Position numbers and translations under genes: made by a program. A DNA stretch of 64,000 bases, from contig NZ_JAEMNW010000004.1 in the NCBI RefSeq assembly GCF_016481275.1, positions 124,001 through 188,000 on the forward strand, written 5' to 3'. Positions 28,244-37,712 of this stretch are shown here, piece by piece (positions within the stretch are counted from its first letter, which is position 1; the number at the start of each line of letters is the position of its first letter). The stretch comes from Antrihabitans auranticaus (lineage in GTDB: Bacteria; Actinomycetota; Actinomycetes; Mycobacteriales; Mycobacteriaceae). The notes beneath the pieces were generated by a model. That model did no database searches. It saw nothing but the letters and a program-made list of their open reading frames with translations, and was not told where the DNA came from.

Positions 28244-29125
28244 GTGACAATTGCTGAGTCTCCGGTCGTGAATTCGCCGTTACGGCGGCCACAGCCGGGG
28301 ACACCGTGGTTCATCCGGATGCCGTTCGCATTGTTCGCATGGGCGTGGAACACCGTCATCGGCTCGATCGGCACGTTCGGCCGGCTCATGCTGCTCGTCG
28401 CAGACACGACGACCGGTCTCGTGAGCGAAGCGACGCGGCTCCGCCACCCGTGGAAGGAGACGCTTACTCAGGCATGGTTCATGATGAGCGTCGCGTTCTT
28501 TCCCGCGATCCTCATCGCCATTCCATTTGCGATCGTGATCCAGGCGCAAGTGGGTTCGCTCGCCGCACAGGTCGGTGCGACATCCCAGGCGGGCGCTGCC
28601 GGCGGACTCGGCGTGATCCGGCAGGCGGCACCGATGGTGTCCGGAATTCTCCTCGGCGGGGCGGTCGGCGCTGCGATCGCTGCCGACCTCGGCGCACGGA
28701 CCATCCGCGAGGAAATCGACGCGATCCGGACCATGGGTATCAACCCGAATCATCGGCTCGTCGGACCTCGCGTCGCTGCAATGCTGATTGTCGGCCCACT
28801 GCTCTGCATCCTGATCATCTTCATCGCGATGTGCACGATCTACGCGACGATGCTCATGCAGGGGGGCGTTGCGGGCGCATTCTTCAATTCGTTCGCTGCC
28901 TTTGCCTCGACGACCGACCTCTTCATCGCAATCGCCAAGACCGTGATCTTCGGGATTCTCGTCGTCTTCATTGCGAGCCAGCGCGGCATGGAGGCAGGCG
29001 GCGGACCGAAAGGTGTTGCCGACGGCGTGAATGCGGCGGTTGTGATCGGCGTCCTGACTACGTTCACCGCCAATGTGCTCATCACCCAACTCTTGTCGAT
29101 CTGGATTCCGGAGCAAGCACTCTGA
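28244..29125 (+). CDS. yrbEA: YrbEA/MlaE-family permease subunit of the Mce transporter
   Basis: A 293-residue MlaE/YrbE permease. About five hydrophobic segments follow a polar N terminus. The conserved cytoplasmic segment is DLGARTIREEIDAIRTMGIN, the EExDAl pattern that contacts the ATPase. Together with YrbEB it forms the inner-membrane channel of the Mce lipid importer, driven by an MceG-type ATPase normally encoded elsewhere. GTG at 28244 follows GAAGGAAGGGG. The stop overlaps the start of yrbEB by one base. First gene of a standard eight-gene mce operon. Confidence 0.93.
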   Translation: MTIAESPVVNSPLRRPQPGTPWFIRMPFALFAWAWNTVIGSIGTFGRLMLLVADTTTGLVSEATRLRHPWKETLTQAWFMMSVAFFPAILIAIPFAIVIQAQVGSLAAQVGATSQAGAAGGLGVIRQAAPMVSGILLGGAVGAAIAADLGARTIREEIDAIRTMGINPNHRLVGPRVAAMLIVGPLLCILIIFIAMCTIYATMLMQGGVAGAFFNSFAAFASTTDLFIAIAKTVIFGILVVFIASQRGMEAGGGPKGVADGVNAAVVIGVLTTFTANVLITQLLSIWIPEQAL

Positions 29126-29982
29126 TGGTTCCTTCCAAGCATCTCCCGTCGGGCGCCCGGTATGCAGCTCGTCTCGGTTCGCTCGCGTCCGATCCGCTCA
29201 TCGGACTCGGCCATCAATTGGCGTTCGCCTTCCAAGTCCTGCGCGCGGTTCCCCACACGGTCAAGCATTACCGCCGCCAGATCGGCGTCGTCTTCCTCGA
29301 CATCGGTTGGGGGAACGGCCGAATCATCGTCGGCGGCGGCACCGTCGGCGTCGTCGTTTTGATGGGAGTGTCGACGGGCGCGATGATCGGCATCGAGGCG
29401 TTCCGAGTCCTCGACATGCTCGGCATGGGTCCGCTCGTCGGATTCATTTCGTCGTTCGCCAATACTCGCGAACTCGCGCCCCTCGTCGCCGCGATCGGCT
29501 TCGCCTCGCAGGCGGGGTGCCGGATGACGGCCGAGATCGGGGCCATGCGCATCTCCGAGGAGATCGACGCGCTGGAAGCTACTGCGGTGCGGCCCATTCC
29601 GTTCGTCGTCACGACGCGCGTAATTGCGGGGGTGCTGATAATTGTTCCGGTCTACCTCGCGACGCTCGCGTGCAGCTACTTCGCGACGGCGTTCTTCATC
29701 AAGGTCGTGCACGGTCAGGCAGGTGGTACCTACAACCACTACTTCGAAGCGTTCCTCGTCCCGAGCGATGTCATCCTGTCCCTGCTCAAGGCCGTCATCT
29801 TCGTGGTGCTGATCATCCTGGTGCACTCCTACTTCGGCTACTACGCCAGTGGTGGCCCGGAGGGTGTCGGTGTCGCATCGGGGCGCGCGATCCGCGCCAG
29901 TCTGGTGCTGGTCATCGTGGTCGACATGTTGCTCACGCTGACGATGTGGGGAGTCGCCGGCGACGTCAGGGTGACGGGATGA
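29125..29982 (+). CDS. yrbEB: YrbEB/MlaE-family permease subunit of the Mce transporter
   Basis: A 285-residue second permease subunit. The cytoplasmic contact helix reads MTAEIGAMRISEEIDALEAT, and GCRMTAEIGAM is the typical YrbEB form. Five or six hydrophobic helices are seen, the last near VVDMLLTLTMWG. ATG at 29125 shares its first base with the yrbEA stop, and mceA begins 4 bp after its own stop, so the genes are tightly coupled. Confidence 0.93.
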   Translation: MVPSKHLPSGARYAARLGSLASDPLIGLGHQLAFAFQVLRAVPHTVKHYRRQIGVVFLDIGWGNGRIIVGGGTVGVVVLMGVSTGAMIGIEAFRVLDMLGMGPLVGFISSFANTRELAPLVAAIGFASQAGCRMTAEIGAMRISEEIDALEATAVRPIPFVVTTRVIAGVLIIVPVYLATLACSYFATAFFIKVVHGQAGGTYNHYFEAFLVPSDVILSLLKAVIFVVLIILVHSYFGYYASGGPEGVGVASGRAIRASLVLVIVVDMLLTLTMWGVAGDVRVTG

Positions 29983-29986
29983 AGCC

Positions 29987-31138
29987 GTGAACAGATTCGA
30001 AGATCTCTCCGGCCGTGGCCTGAAAAGGCCGCAGCTCTTGGGCATCGGGGTCGGCGGCGCGGTCGTCCTCACCGCGATCGCCCTCGTCTTCTCGATGTAC
30101 ACCCAGGGCAAATTCACCGACGTGTTCGAGGTGAATATCGAGTCTGCACAGCTCGGCGAGGGCATAGTCGCCGGGTCCGACGTCAAGATGAACGGACTCC
30201 GGATCGGCCAGGTCACCGAAGTCCAGACCCTCGGCGCCCAAAGCCAGCGACTCCGCATCGCGATCGATCCGAACGAAGCCGAACACATCACCGAGAATCT
30301 CAACGCACGGTTCGTCTCCTCGAACACGCTCGGGATGAGTTCGGTCGAGCTCTTCTACCTCGGCGCGCCGGGAAAACCGCTCGAAGCCGGCGGAACTATC
30401 GAGCTACCTGCGGACAGTCGCACGATCACCGTCACGTCGATGATCCGCAAGATCACCCGTACTTTCGACCGGATCGACACCGATGCCGCCGGACGCGTCG
30501 CGGAAACCATGATGTTCGAAGGCAGTTCGGCCGGCATCGCCAACATGATCCGGACCGCAATCGAACTCGGTCAGATCGAGGTCGGCGACGAAATGCTGGT
30601 CGGCCTGGACCCGCGTCCCACGATCGATTCGGTGACCAAGCTCAGCAAAGAAGCGGTGCGGATGACCAACGACGCACTGGACGGGTTCCGGTCGATGCGT
30701 GACCGACTCGATTATCTTGTCGCGCACGGCGACGACGAGGCGGCGATCGTCAACTTCATCTCGATCGTCACCGGAGACGCCGGCGCGGCGATCTACCGCC
30801 AGCGCAGCGGGGTGAACAAGTGGGTCGACGCCATTGTTTCGATGACCAGTCCGCTCACGACCGGTGCCAGCGGAATTGCGGGGTTCTACAACCGATTGCC
30901 GCACTTGCTCGACCGCGTCGACCAGTCATTTGTCCGCAACACGGACGGGACGGTGTCGTTCCAACTGCAGGTGATTTTGGCGAGCATGCCCTATCTCGCC
31001 GGTGACCCGGCGTCGGTGGGTGTGGGAAGGCCTGCGGTAGGGCCGATTCCGGGTCTGCCCGGAGTCGCACTGCCGACGATTCCGCTGCTTGGGCTACCGC
31101 TGCCGGGCCTGCCCGTTCCAGGAGGTGTGCCCCGATGA
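29987..31138 (+). CDS. mceA: MceA-family lipid-uptake protein
   Basis: A 383-residue Mce protein. One N-terminal helix (about residues 18-38) is followed by the MlaD/Mce domain with VNIESAQLGEGIVAGSDVKM and NGLRIGQVTEV. A helical region follows and the C terminus is a Pro/Gly/Leu-rich tail typical of MceA. It would form part of the hexameric periplasmic tube that carries lipid from the outer membrane to YrbEAB. GTG at 29987 lies 4 bp after yrbEB; the end overlaps mceB by 4 bp. Confidence 0.92.
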   Translation: MNRFEDLSGRGLKRPQLLGIGVGGAVVLTAIALVFSMYTQGKFTDVFEVNIESAQLGEGIVAGSDVKMNGLRIGQVTEVQTLGAQSQRLRIAIDPNEAEHITENLNARFVSSNTLGMSSVELFYLGAPGKPLEAGGTIELPADSRTITVTSMIRKITRTFDRIDTDAAGRVAETMMFEGSSAGIANMIRTAIELGQIEVGDEMLVGLDPRPTIDSVTKLSKEAVRMTNDALDGFRSMRDRLDYLVAHGDDEAAIVNFISIVTGDAGAAIYRQRSGVNKWVDAIVSMTSPLTTGASGIAGFYNRLPHLLDRVDQSFVRNTDGTVSFQLQVILASMPYLAGDPASVGVGRPAVGPIPGLPGVALPTIPLLGLPLPGLPVPGGVPR

Positions 31139-32142
31139 ACTCGGTTCGGGTATCGGCGATCAAGCTCGGCATCGCCACGGCGGTGATCGCACTGATGGCC
31201 GCAATGCTGGTGACCGTTCTGCGGACGCCGGTCAAAGGTACTACGGGACAGACGTTCACCGCGTTGATCGAGGACGTCTCCGGCTTGCACAGGGGCGCCG
31301 ATGTTCGGATGGCGGGTGTCCAGGTCGGCAAGGTCACCGACATCGAGCTTGACGGCACGGTCGCCGCGGTGACCTTCAACGTCCGAGACGATCAGGTGGT
31401 CTACGACAACACGGTCAGTGCCGTGCTCTTCCAATCGTTGGTTGGACAGCGCTATCTCGCGCTGCTGCAGCAGGAGGCTCCCGGCGCTCGGCTCGAGTCG
31501 GGATCGACGATTCCGCTGGAACAGACCCAGTCGTCGTTCGACATATCCGAGCTGTTCGACGCCGTGCGACCCATCTTCGAAACGGTGTCGAGCGGAAGCG
31601 TCGACGACTTCCTGCAGAATCTGTTGCTGCTCGTCTCGGGCGACGGCCGCGGTCTGGGTCCTGTTCTCGACGATCTCGACAAGATCATTTCCGTTGCGGC
31701 CGATCAGGATCCGATCGTCACGGCGATAGCCGACAACCTCGCTTCGATGGTGGACCGGTTCGAGGGCAAGGCGCCGTTGCTCGATCAGATGATCGACCGC
31801 ACGATGGCCATGCTCGACCAGGTGCACGGGCACACGGACCTCCTGAAGTCTTTGCTCGACACGGGGGTACCAGGCCTCGGGGTGGTCCTGCCGTGGGTCG
31901 ATCAGATCTCGGCGCTCTACTACGACAACTTTCCCGGCTTCGACAGGCTCTACAACGAGTACGTGCCATCGGTAGCGATTTCGCTGATTCGGCAGACCCT
32001 TGCTGCTGTCCCGCTTGCGGCGACGACGCTCAACGGGCTCTTCCTTGATCAGCGCTCCGGGCAACGGTGGAGTTGCCTTGCCGGACTGCCGATCCCGACA
32101 ACTGTCCTGGTCGGCACGGAACGAATGGAACTCTGCAAATGA
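31135..32142 (+). CDS. mceB: MceB-family lipid-uptake protein
   Basis: A 335-residue Mce protein with an N-terminal helix (residues 9-25) and the Mce domain at about 35-115, including LIEDVSGLHRGADVRMAGVQ and VGKVTDIELDG. The rest is helical and ends in a two-cysteine segment around RWSCLAGLPIPT...ELCK. ATG at 31135 overlaps the mceA stop; the stop overlaps mceC in the same ATGA manner. Confidence 0.92.
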   Translation: MNSVRVSAIKLGIATAVIALMAAMLVTVLRTPVKGTTGQTFTALIEDVSGLHRGADVRMAGVQVGKVTDIELDGTVAAVTFNVRDDQVVYDNTVSAVLFQSLVGQRYLALLQQEAPGARLESGSTIPLEQTQSSFDISELFDAVRPIFETVSSGSVDDFLQNLLLLVSGDGRGLGPVLDDLDKIISVAADQDPIVTAIADNLASMVDRFEGKAPLLDQMIDRTMAMLDQVHGHTDLLKSLLDTGVPGLGVVLPWVDQISALYYDNFPGFDRLYNEYVPSVAISLIRQTLAAVPLAATTLNGLFLDQRSGQRWSCLAGLPIPTTVLVGTERMELCK

Positions 32143-33137
32143 AGGCGCGCACGACAGACGAGCAGCGGCGATTCGAGTTCCGGGTCGGAATCGCTGCCAT
32201 CATGGTCACTGTTGTCGCCCTACTTGTCGGGGTCGGCGCCGCGGTGATTCCCTTCGGCGAGACCGTTTATCGGGCCGACTTCGCCACCTCCGGCGACGCT
32301 CGCATCGGCGACGAGGTCCGGGTGGCGGGTATTCCGCTCGGCTCGGTGCGCAAGGTGATGCTCGTCGGCGATCACGTCGAGGTCGAGTTCGGACTTGACA
32401 GCGCAGTGCATCTCGGCGAAGAGACGGCCGTCCATATCAAGGCACTCACCCCGATCGGGGGTCGCTATCTCGATGTGAAGCCGGCCGGTGCGGGCGATGC
32501 CGCGGGGAAAATCATTCCGCGTGAACGCAATACGACGCCGTTCGACCTAGGTTCGGTATTCGAGGAGTCCGCGCCTGCGCTGATGAAGCTCGACGGAGGC
32601 AAACTGCGGCAGTCGATTGCGAAGCTGGCGGGTGCATTCGAAGAGCAGCCGGAGGCTCTGGAAAAGATCCTCCAGAACGTCAACGAGCTCTCGGCAATTG
32701 CCTACGCGCGCAAGCAGCAGCTCGAGCGTTCGTTGAAAGTGAGCACCGAGTTCTTCGAGGTCATGTTGAGCAAGGTCGATCGCCTCGGCAGGGCGGGGGA
32801 CCAGCTGGTCGAGCTCTATCGCGATCTCTCGGCGCGCAGAGAACAGATCGTCACCTTCGCCTCCCAGATCCGCAGATTGTTCGACCACATCACCATTCCC
32901 GTCGGCCTGTTCCACGAATTGATCGAGCCGACGTTGGAGCAGGGGTACGACAGCTTGGACAAAGCGGTCGTCGAGTTGCTGGCACACAAGGACGAACTCG
33001 ATCGGTTCAGCACAGAGATCGCCCCAGTACTCGAATGGTTCTCCCAGCACTCCGAGAACCCGTACGTGACAGTCGACCATTCGGGCGCGACGGTGACCGG
33101 CACGCAGTTGTGCCCCGCGGGGACACCGGGATGCTGA
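32139..33137 (+). CDS. mceC: MceC-family lipid-uptake protein
   Basis: A 332-residue Mce protein. The N-terminal helix spans about residues 14-34, then the Mce domain with YRADFATSGDARIGDEVRVA and GIPLGSVRKV. A long coiled helix follows, with KLRQSIAKLAGAFEEQPEAL and repeated charged heptads, as expected for the central tube. The protein ends in a short cysteine pair, LCPAGTPGC. ATG at 32139 overlaps the mceB stop by 4 bp, and mceD begins inside its last codons. Confidence 0.92.
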   Translation: MKARTTDEQRRFEFRVGIAAIMVTVVALLVGVGAAVIPFGETVYRADFATSGDARIGDEVRVAGIPLGSVRKVMLVGDHVEVEFGLDSAVHLGEETAVHIKALTPIGGRYLDVKPAGAGDAAGKIIPRERNTTPFDLGSVFEESAPALMKLDGGKLRQSIAKLAGAFEEQPEALEKILQNVNELSAIAYARKQQLERSLKVSTEFFEVMLSKVDRLGRAGDQLVELYRDLSARREQIVTFASQIRRLFDHITIPVGLFHELIEPTLEQGYDSLDKAVVELLAHKDELDRFSTEIAPVLEWFSQHSENPYVTVDHSGATVTGTQLCPAGTPGC

Positions 33138-34273
33138 CGGTGAAGCGCGTGACTGGCAACAAGTACGTGGTGGCGATGCTTCTCGTCGTCGCCCTCGCGA
33201 CGGGAGCCGTTGTGACCGTCACAGGCAAGGGGTACTACGACGCACACCGGGGCCCGATACCGATCTGCGGGTACTTCCGCGACGCGGTAGGCCTCTACGA
33301 GGGAAACAAGGTGACGATGCTCGGCGTCCAGATCGGGAACATCACCGAGATCGAGCCGGTCGACGATCATGTCCTCGTCCGAATGGATGTGGACCGCAAG
33401 GCAACACTGCCCGCCGAACTGGGCGCGGTGACCATCGCGAGCTCGATCGTCACCGACCGACGTGTCGAGCTGACGCCCGGATATACCGGCGGTGCGACTT
33501 TCGACTCGAGCGCGTGCATTCCACTCGAGCGCACTCGAACGCCGGTCGGATTCACCGAGTCGATGCGTGCGATCACGCAGCTGTCCAACGACATCACCGG
33601 CAAGGACGAAAACGCGCCACTGCAGGCGCCGCCGCCGGACGAGCTCAGCCATGCGATCAATGTGCTTGCAGGACAGGTCGAATCGGTTGCCGAGCCGTTG
33701 AACGGTTCGATCAAGAACGTCTCCGGACTGCTGGGTGACAGCGCGTCGGCGGCCAACTTCATTCTCCGTCAAGTACTCGACAACGTCGGCAAGATCTCGC
33801 AGGGGCTCGACGCAGGCAACTCGGGTGCCGAGTTCACGTTGTCCGCTGCGGCGGACGCAGCGAATATCCTGACCGAGATCATCCCGGACATAGTCCGGAT
33901 CACGCACGACGTCTCGGTGTGGGTTCCGACGATCGCGCGGTTCATCTACAGGTGGGGAGAGCCGCTCGTTGCCGGCGCGGACTACGCGTACCCGCACGTC
34001 CACACCTTCTTGAGCAACGTGCCCGCGGCTGTCGACGTGCTGCGGCAGATCCCGCCTGCTGCACAGAACATGATGAGGATGTTCGATGAGGACCTGGGCG
34101 CGGGCAGGCTGCAATACCGGCCGCCGAGCTTCCGGGTGAATCCGCAACTCGCGCAGGATGTCTGCATGATCGCCGTCCAGGTCTATCCGGCATGCAATCG
34201 TGACTTCACCACCGGCGGCGCGATGGATCTCGGCATCGTGCAGTTGATCCTCGCCGCTGCAGGGCAACGGTGA
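33131..34273 (+). CDS. mceD: MceD-family lipid-uptake protein
   Basis: A 380-residue Mce protein with an N-terminal helix (about residues 12-32) and a Mce domain starting ICGYFRDAVGLYEGNKVTML and GVQIGNITEIEPV. Long helical segments follow, with a conserved C-terminal Cys pair (QDVCMIAVQVYPACN). ATG at 33131 overlaps mceC by 7 bp; a GTG at 33140 is an alternative. The 3' end overlaps mceE by 4 bp. Confidence 0.9.
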   Translation: MLTVKRVTGNKYVVAMLLVVALATGAVVTVTGKGYYDAHRGPIPICGYFRDAVGLYEGNKVTMLGVQIGNITEIEPVDDHVLVRMDVDRKATLPAELGAVTIASSIVTDRRVELTPGYTGGATFDSSACIPLERTRTPVGFTESMRAITQLSNDITGKDENAPLQAPPPDELSHAINVLAGQVESVAEPLNGSIKNVSGLLGDSASAANFILRQVLDNVGKISQGLDAGNSGAEFTLSAAADAANILTEIIPDIVRITHDVSVWVPTIARFIYRWGEPLVAGADYAYPHVHTFLSNVPAAVDVLRQIPPAAQNMMRMFDEDLGAGRLQYRPPSFRVNPQLAQDVCMIAVQVYPACNRDFTTGGAMDLGIVQLILAAAGQR

Positions 34274-35397
34274 CGTCGATGCTGCGACGAGTTGCTCTCA
34301 TTGCCGTCCTCGGTGCATTTCTTGCCGGATGCGCTGTTCGGCCTCTCGACCTCCCACTGCCGGGAACGCGCATGAGTGGGCCTACTTACCGGATCGACGT
34401 CGAGTTCGGCAGCGTACTCAACCTGCCGCTGCGAACTCGCGTCGAACTCAACGGCGCGGTCGTAGGTATGGTCGAAAACGTCGACGTCCGTTCGGATCCC
34501 GACGCGTCCGTACCGTCGCTGGCTGCGGACAAACAGCCGTCCTACCTCGCGATCGCGACACTCCAGATCGACTCGAAGGTCGAACTACCTGCGGAAACGA
34601 CCGTCGAAGTGCGTCAGCACACGCTGTTCGGCGACTTGTTCATCGGACTGAACCTCCCCGAAAAGCCCTCGGGGCGAACGCTTACCGATGGCGACACGAT
34701 TCCGATCACGCAGACGCGGCCAGCGGACGCGCTCGAGGACTACATGATCGCCGTCGTAGGTTGGGTGAACGGCGGATCGATCCCGTTCATCCAAAACTTC
34801 CTCACCGACGTCAACAGTGCGTTCCCGCAGCGCCCAGCAGATTTCGAGAAGTTTCTCCAGAAGTCGACGCTGACATTGCATCGGATTGCCGAATCGAACG
34901 ACCAGCTGGCGCAGGTGCTCGACCACGCGAGCCAGGTGATCGATGTAGCTGGGCAGGCAGAAGACTTGTGGCGCTTCGTCTTCGCCGATACTCCGGTGCT
35001 GCTGGACGTGGTGTTGCGCGTACTTCCCGACCTCGTCACGTTCGTCCGGGGCATCCGTGACATCGGCGCATGGGGCGGTGAGGTCGGCGATGTGCGTGCT
35101 CAGTCCGTCACCGATGCCCTCGGCGCGTGGACGCCTGTACTGCAGTCGATCATCATGTCGCCCAACACAATTCCGAAGAACATGGCAGCAATCGACGCGC
35201 TACTCAGCAACAAGATCGGCCCGTTCCTTGCCGCGAACGGCCGGCCCAACATCATCGTCTCCGACGTCGTACCCCAGACGCCGGCGAGCGCTCTGACCGG
35301 TGACCAGGACAAGGACGCGCGAATCATCGCCGCCAACGAGCAGGCGTTCCGCGACAAGGTCACGCCCGTACTGCGGATGCTTGGGTTCGTTCGATGA
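34270..35397 (+). CDS. mceE: MceE-family lipoprotein
   Basis: A 375-residue Mce protein that, as usual for MceE, carries a lipoprotein signal: hydrophobic helix at residues 8-19 and lipobox FLAGC with Cys21. The Mce domain begins TYRIDVEFGSVLNLPLRTRV, with NGAVVGMVENVDV. It would anchor one subunit of the Mce hexamer by lipid. GTG at 34270 overlaps the mceD stop by 4 bp, and its own stop overlaps mceF. Confidence 0.92.
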   Translation: MTSMLRRVALIAVLGAFLAGCAVRPLDLPLPGTRMSGPTYRIDVEFGSVLNLPLRTRVELNGAVVGMVENVDVRSDPDASVPSLAADKQPSYLAIATLQIDSKVELPAETTVEVRQHTLFGDLFIGLNLPEKPSGRTLTDGDTIPITQTRPADALEDYMIAVVGWVNGGSIPFIQNFLTDVNSAFPQRPADFEKFLQKSTLTLHRIAESNDQLAQVLDHASQVIDVAGQAEDLWRFVFADTPVLLDVVLRVLPDLVTFVRGIRDIGAWGGEVGDVRAQSVTDALGAWTPVLQSIIMSPNTIPKNMAAIDALLSNKIGPFLAANGRPNIIVSDVVPQTPASALTGDQDKDARIIAANEQAFRDKVTPVLRMLGFVR

Positions 35398-36347
35398 GGG
35401 GGAAGATTGCCGTCTCTGCGGCCGCGATGGTCGCGCTGGCGCTGGCAGGTGCGTCCTATCTCGTGGTCGGCGTCTTCAAGTACGACCCGGGGGAGTCGAC
35501 AGTCCATCTCGTCGTCGAACTACCGAGTTCCGGTGGGCTCATGGAGACATCGCCGGTCACCATGAACGGTCTGCAGATCGGCAAGGTGACTGCGCTGGAC
35601 GAGAGCATGAGCGGTGTCGTCGCAGACCTCGCGGTCGAATCGTCCTACCCGATCCCCATGGATTCGGTTGTGACTGTTGCCAACTTGTCCGCAATCGGCG
35701 AGCAGTACTTGAATTTCGCGCCGAAGACCGCGCAGGGACCGTATTTCGCCGACGGTGCACGGATTTCGGGCAGCCAGGTCGTGCCGCCGTTGACGATAAC
35801 GCGAGCGCTCAACGGGCTCGACGACCTCATGGGACAGGTTCGACCGGACGATATCAACAGGCTGTTGCGTAGTGCCGATGTCGCGGTCGACGGTGTTCGG
35901 CCCAATATTGCGCGACTCGTTCACGCAGGCAGCATGTTCGCGACGACGCTTCGGCAGAACAGGGATCTCGTGTCCCGCCTGCTGCAGTTCGTCGCCGGCG
36001 CGTCGGCGGCGTCCGGGGAGTCGCAGGAAGCGGCGGCCGAGGCCATCGGACGGCTCGGGGCGACACTGATTCCAGAACTGCCTGCCTTGATCGACGACGC
36101 GATCACGATCGTCGATTCGAGCGGCGGAACGAAGATCGCTCCCTACACGCCGCTGTTGAGCAAGCTCATCGGCTACATCGAGCTTTTGCTCGGCCCGGAC
36201 ACCGAGCCGATCCTCGACATCCTGCAACCCGTCCTGTTCGACCCGATCCGCAGCCTGCCGATCGACGCGAACAAAGTGATGGACGTTCTCCTGCAGGCTT
36301 TTCCGAACGGACACGGGATGCGTTTGCTCGTGGAAATACCGAAATAA
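35394..36347 (+). CDS. mceF: MceF-family lipid-uptake protein
   Basis: A 317-residue Mce protein, the sixth and last of the set. An N-terminal helix (about residues 5-24) precedes a Mce domain with HLVVELPSSGGLMETSPVTM and NGLQIGKVTALDE. The C-terminal half is helical. ATG at 35394 overlaps mceE by 4 bp. The Mce-associated gene follows 9 bp after the stop. No MceG ATPase lies in the operon, which is normal since one ATPase usually serves several mce loci. Confidence 0.92.
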   Translation: MRGKIAVSAAAMVALALAGASYLVVGVFKYDPGESTVHLVVELPSSGGLMETSPVTMNGLQIGKVTALDESMSGVVADLAVESSYPIPMDSVVTVANLSAIGEQYLNFAPKTAQGPYFADGARISGSQVVPPLTITRALNGLDDLMGQVRPDDINRLLRSADVAVDGVRPNIARLVHAGSMFATTLRQNRDLVSRLLQFVAGASAASGESQEAAAEAIGRLGATLIPELPALIDDAITIVDSSGGTKIAPYTPLLSKLIGYIELLLGPDTEPILDILQPVLFDPIRSLPIDANKVMDVLLQAFPNGHGMRLLVEIPK

Positions 36348-36356
36348 GGAGGCACA

Positions 36357-37064
36357 GTGCCGACGAAGAACATCACCAACGGATCGATCGTCAAGTCCAG
36401 GCTGACAGGGGACGAGGACGTCGTGAATATCGACGACACCGTTTCCGAACCCGAGGCTCCGAGGACTGGCAAGAGTTGGCGTGAACTCGGTGTCCGAATC
36501 CCGGTACTCGTCGTGGCTGCGGCGGTCCTCCTTGCGCTGGCGCTGACGAGCGTCCTCGGCTACCTGTACTGGAGCGCATCGGACCGCAGTAGTGACCTCG
36601 AGGGAACCGTTGCGGCGCAACGGCAGACGGAGCAGAACCGCGCGGCGGCGTTGACCGCGGCGACCAACTTCATGACCACGGCCAACAACATCGATTACCA
36701 GAACCTCGATCCGTGGTTCAAGCAGATGACAGACGGCTCGACCGGCGCCTTCCGCGACTCGTACGAACCAGTGAAGAGTGGCATCGGCGAAGTGATCAAG
36801 GCGTCGCAACTCAGGATCGCCGGCACAGTGAGCCAGGCTGCGATCTCCAGTCAGACCGACAACTCAGTCCGGGTACTCGCCCTGGTCGACCAGACGATCC
36901 AGTCGGTGAAGCTCACCCAGCCGACCCAGGTAGCGACCGCGATGTACGTCGACCTGATGCTGGAAAACGGGGTGTGGAAGGTCTACGGCATGAATCAGGG
37001 GGCGGATCAGACGGTTCCGTCGGCGGGTGCTCCTGCGGACCTGGTGCCTGTGCCGGGGGAGTGA
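36357..37064 (+). CDS. Mce-associated membrane protein (Mam/Mas)
   Basis: A 235-residue protein with a polar N terminus, a single transmembrane helix (about residues 49-71), and a periplasmic domain with AATNFMTTANNIDYQNLDPW and a C-terminal beta region (DLMLENGVWKVYGMN). This is the layout of Mce-associated (Mam) proteins that stabilise the Mce complex. GTG at 36357 is preceded by AAGGAGG at 36346-36352. It closes the mce operon; the repeat array follows directly. Confidence 0.87.
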   Translation: MPTKNITNGSIVKSRLTGDEDVVNIDDTVSEPEAPRTGKSWRELGVRIPVLVVAAAVLLALALTSVLGYLYWSASDRSSDLEGTVAAQRQTEQNRAAALTAATNFMTTANNIDYQNLDPWFKQMTDGSTGAFRDSYEPVKSGIGEVIKASQLRIAGTVSQAAISSQTDNSVRVLALVDQTIQSVKLTQPTQVATAMYVDLMLENGVWKVYGMNQGADQTVPSAGAPADLVPVPGE

Positions 37065-37085
37065 TTGGACTGGCGGGGGTCAGCC

Positions 37086-37700
37086 GTGGTGATCACGAGG
37101 GAATGGTCCGCGGCGCGCCGCGTGGGCGAGTCTTTTGGTCGTGATCGTCGGGGCCAGGCTTGGTGATCACGAGTGAATGGTTCACGACGCGCCGCGTGGG
37201 CGAGCCTTTTGGTCGGTCTGGGCGTGGATGGGGCTGCAGCGCAGACCTTTTGCTCGTGATCATCGGGGGTGCGAGGGCCAGGTGTGGTGATCACGAGTGA
37301 ATGGTTCACGACGCGCCGGGCAGGCGAACCCTTTGTTCGTGATCATCGGGGTGCGAGGGCCGGTGTGCTGATCACGAGTGAATGGTTCACGACGCGCCGG
37401 GCAGGCGAACCCTTTGTTCGTGATCGTCGTAGGGGTCGGCGGGGTGGGCAGAGGTCGCTGAGTCCCGCCGCGGTGATCACGAGTGAATGGTCCGTGACGC
37501 GCCGCGCGGGCGAGCCTTTTGTTCGTGATCATCGGGGGTGCGAGGGCCCAGCCGTGGTGATCACGAGGGAATGGTTCACGACGCGCCGAGTGGGCAAGCC
37601 TTTTGCTCGTGATCATCGTGGGTGCGAGGGCCCAGCCGCGACGACCCCGACTGAATGGTTCTCGACCCGCCGACGAGATAAGCCCTTGCCCGGCGACCAC
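37086..37700. repeat. Array of hairpin-forming intergenic repeats (six units plus one decayed)
   Basis: Between the Mce-associated gene and the hydrolase, a unit of about 55-60 bp recurs at roughly 37088, 37162, 37287, 37368, 37472 and 37555, with a decayed seventh near 37640. Each begins GTGATCACGAG(T/G)GAATGG and ends near CTTTTG(T/C)TCGTGATC; two are near identical. Outer arms GATCACGA/TCGTGATC and inner arms GGTTC/GAACC and GCGCC/GGCG give each unit an extended imperfect hairpin. Periods vary (about 74 to 125 bp) because linkers such as GTGCGAGGGCC differ in length. The whole unit is conserved, unlike CRISPR spacers. No gene is supported here; frames through the array encode repetitive low-quality peptides. 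It may end mce transcription or protect mRNA ends. Confidence 0.85.
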
Positions 37701-37712
37701 CCGGACCGGTGC

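Noticed and set aside
37086-37700. CRISPR array
   Set aside because: Units are conserved over nearly their whole length, contain nested inverted repeats, have irregular periods, and no cas gene is near.
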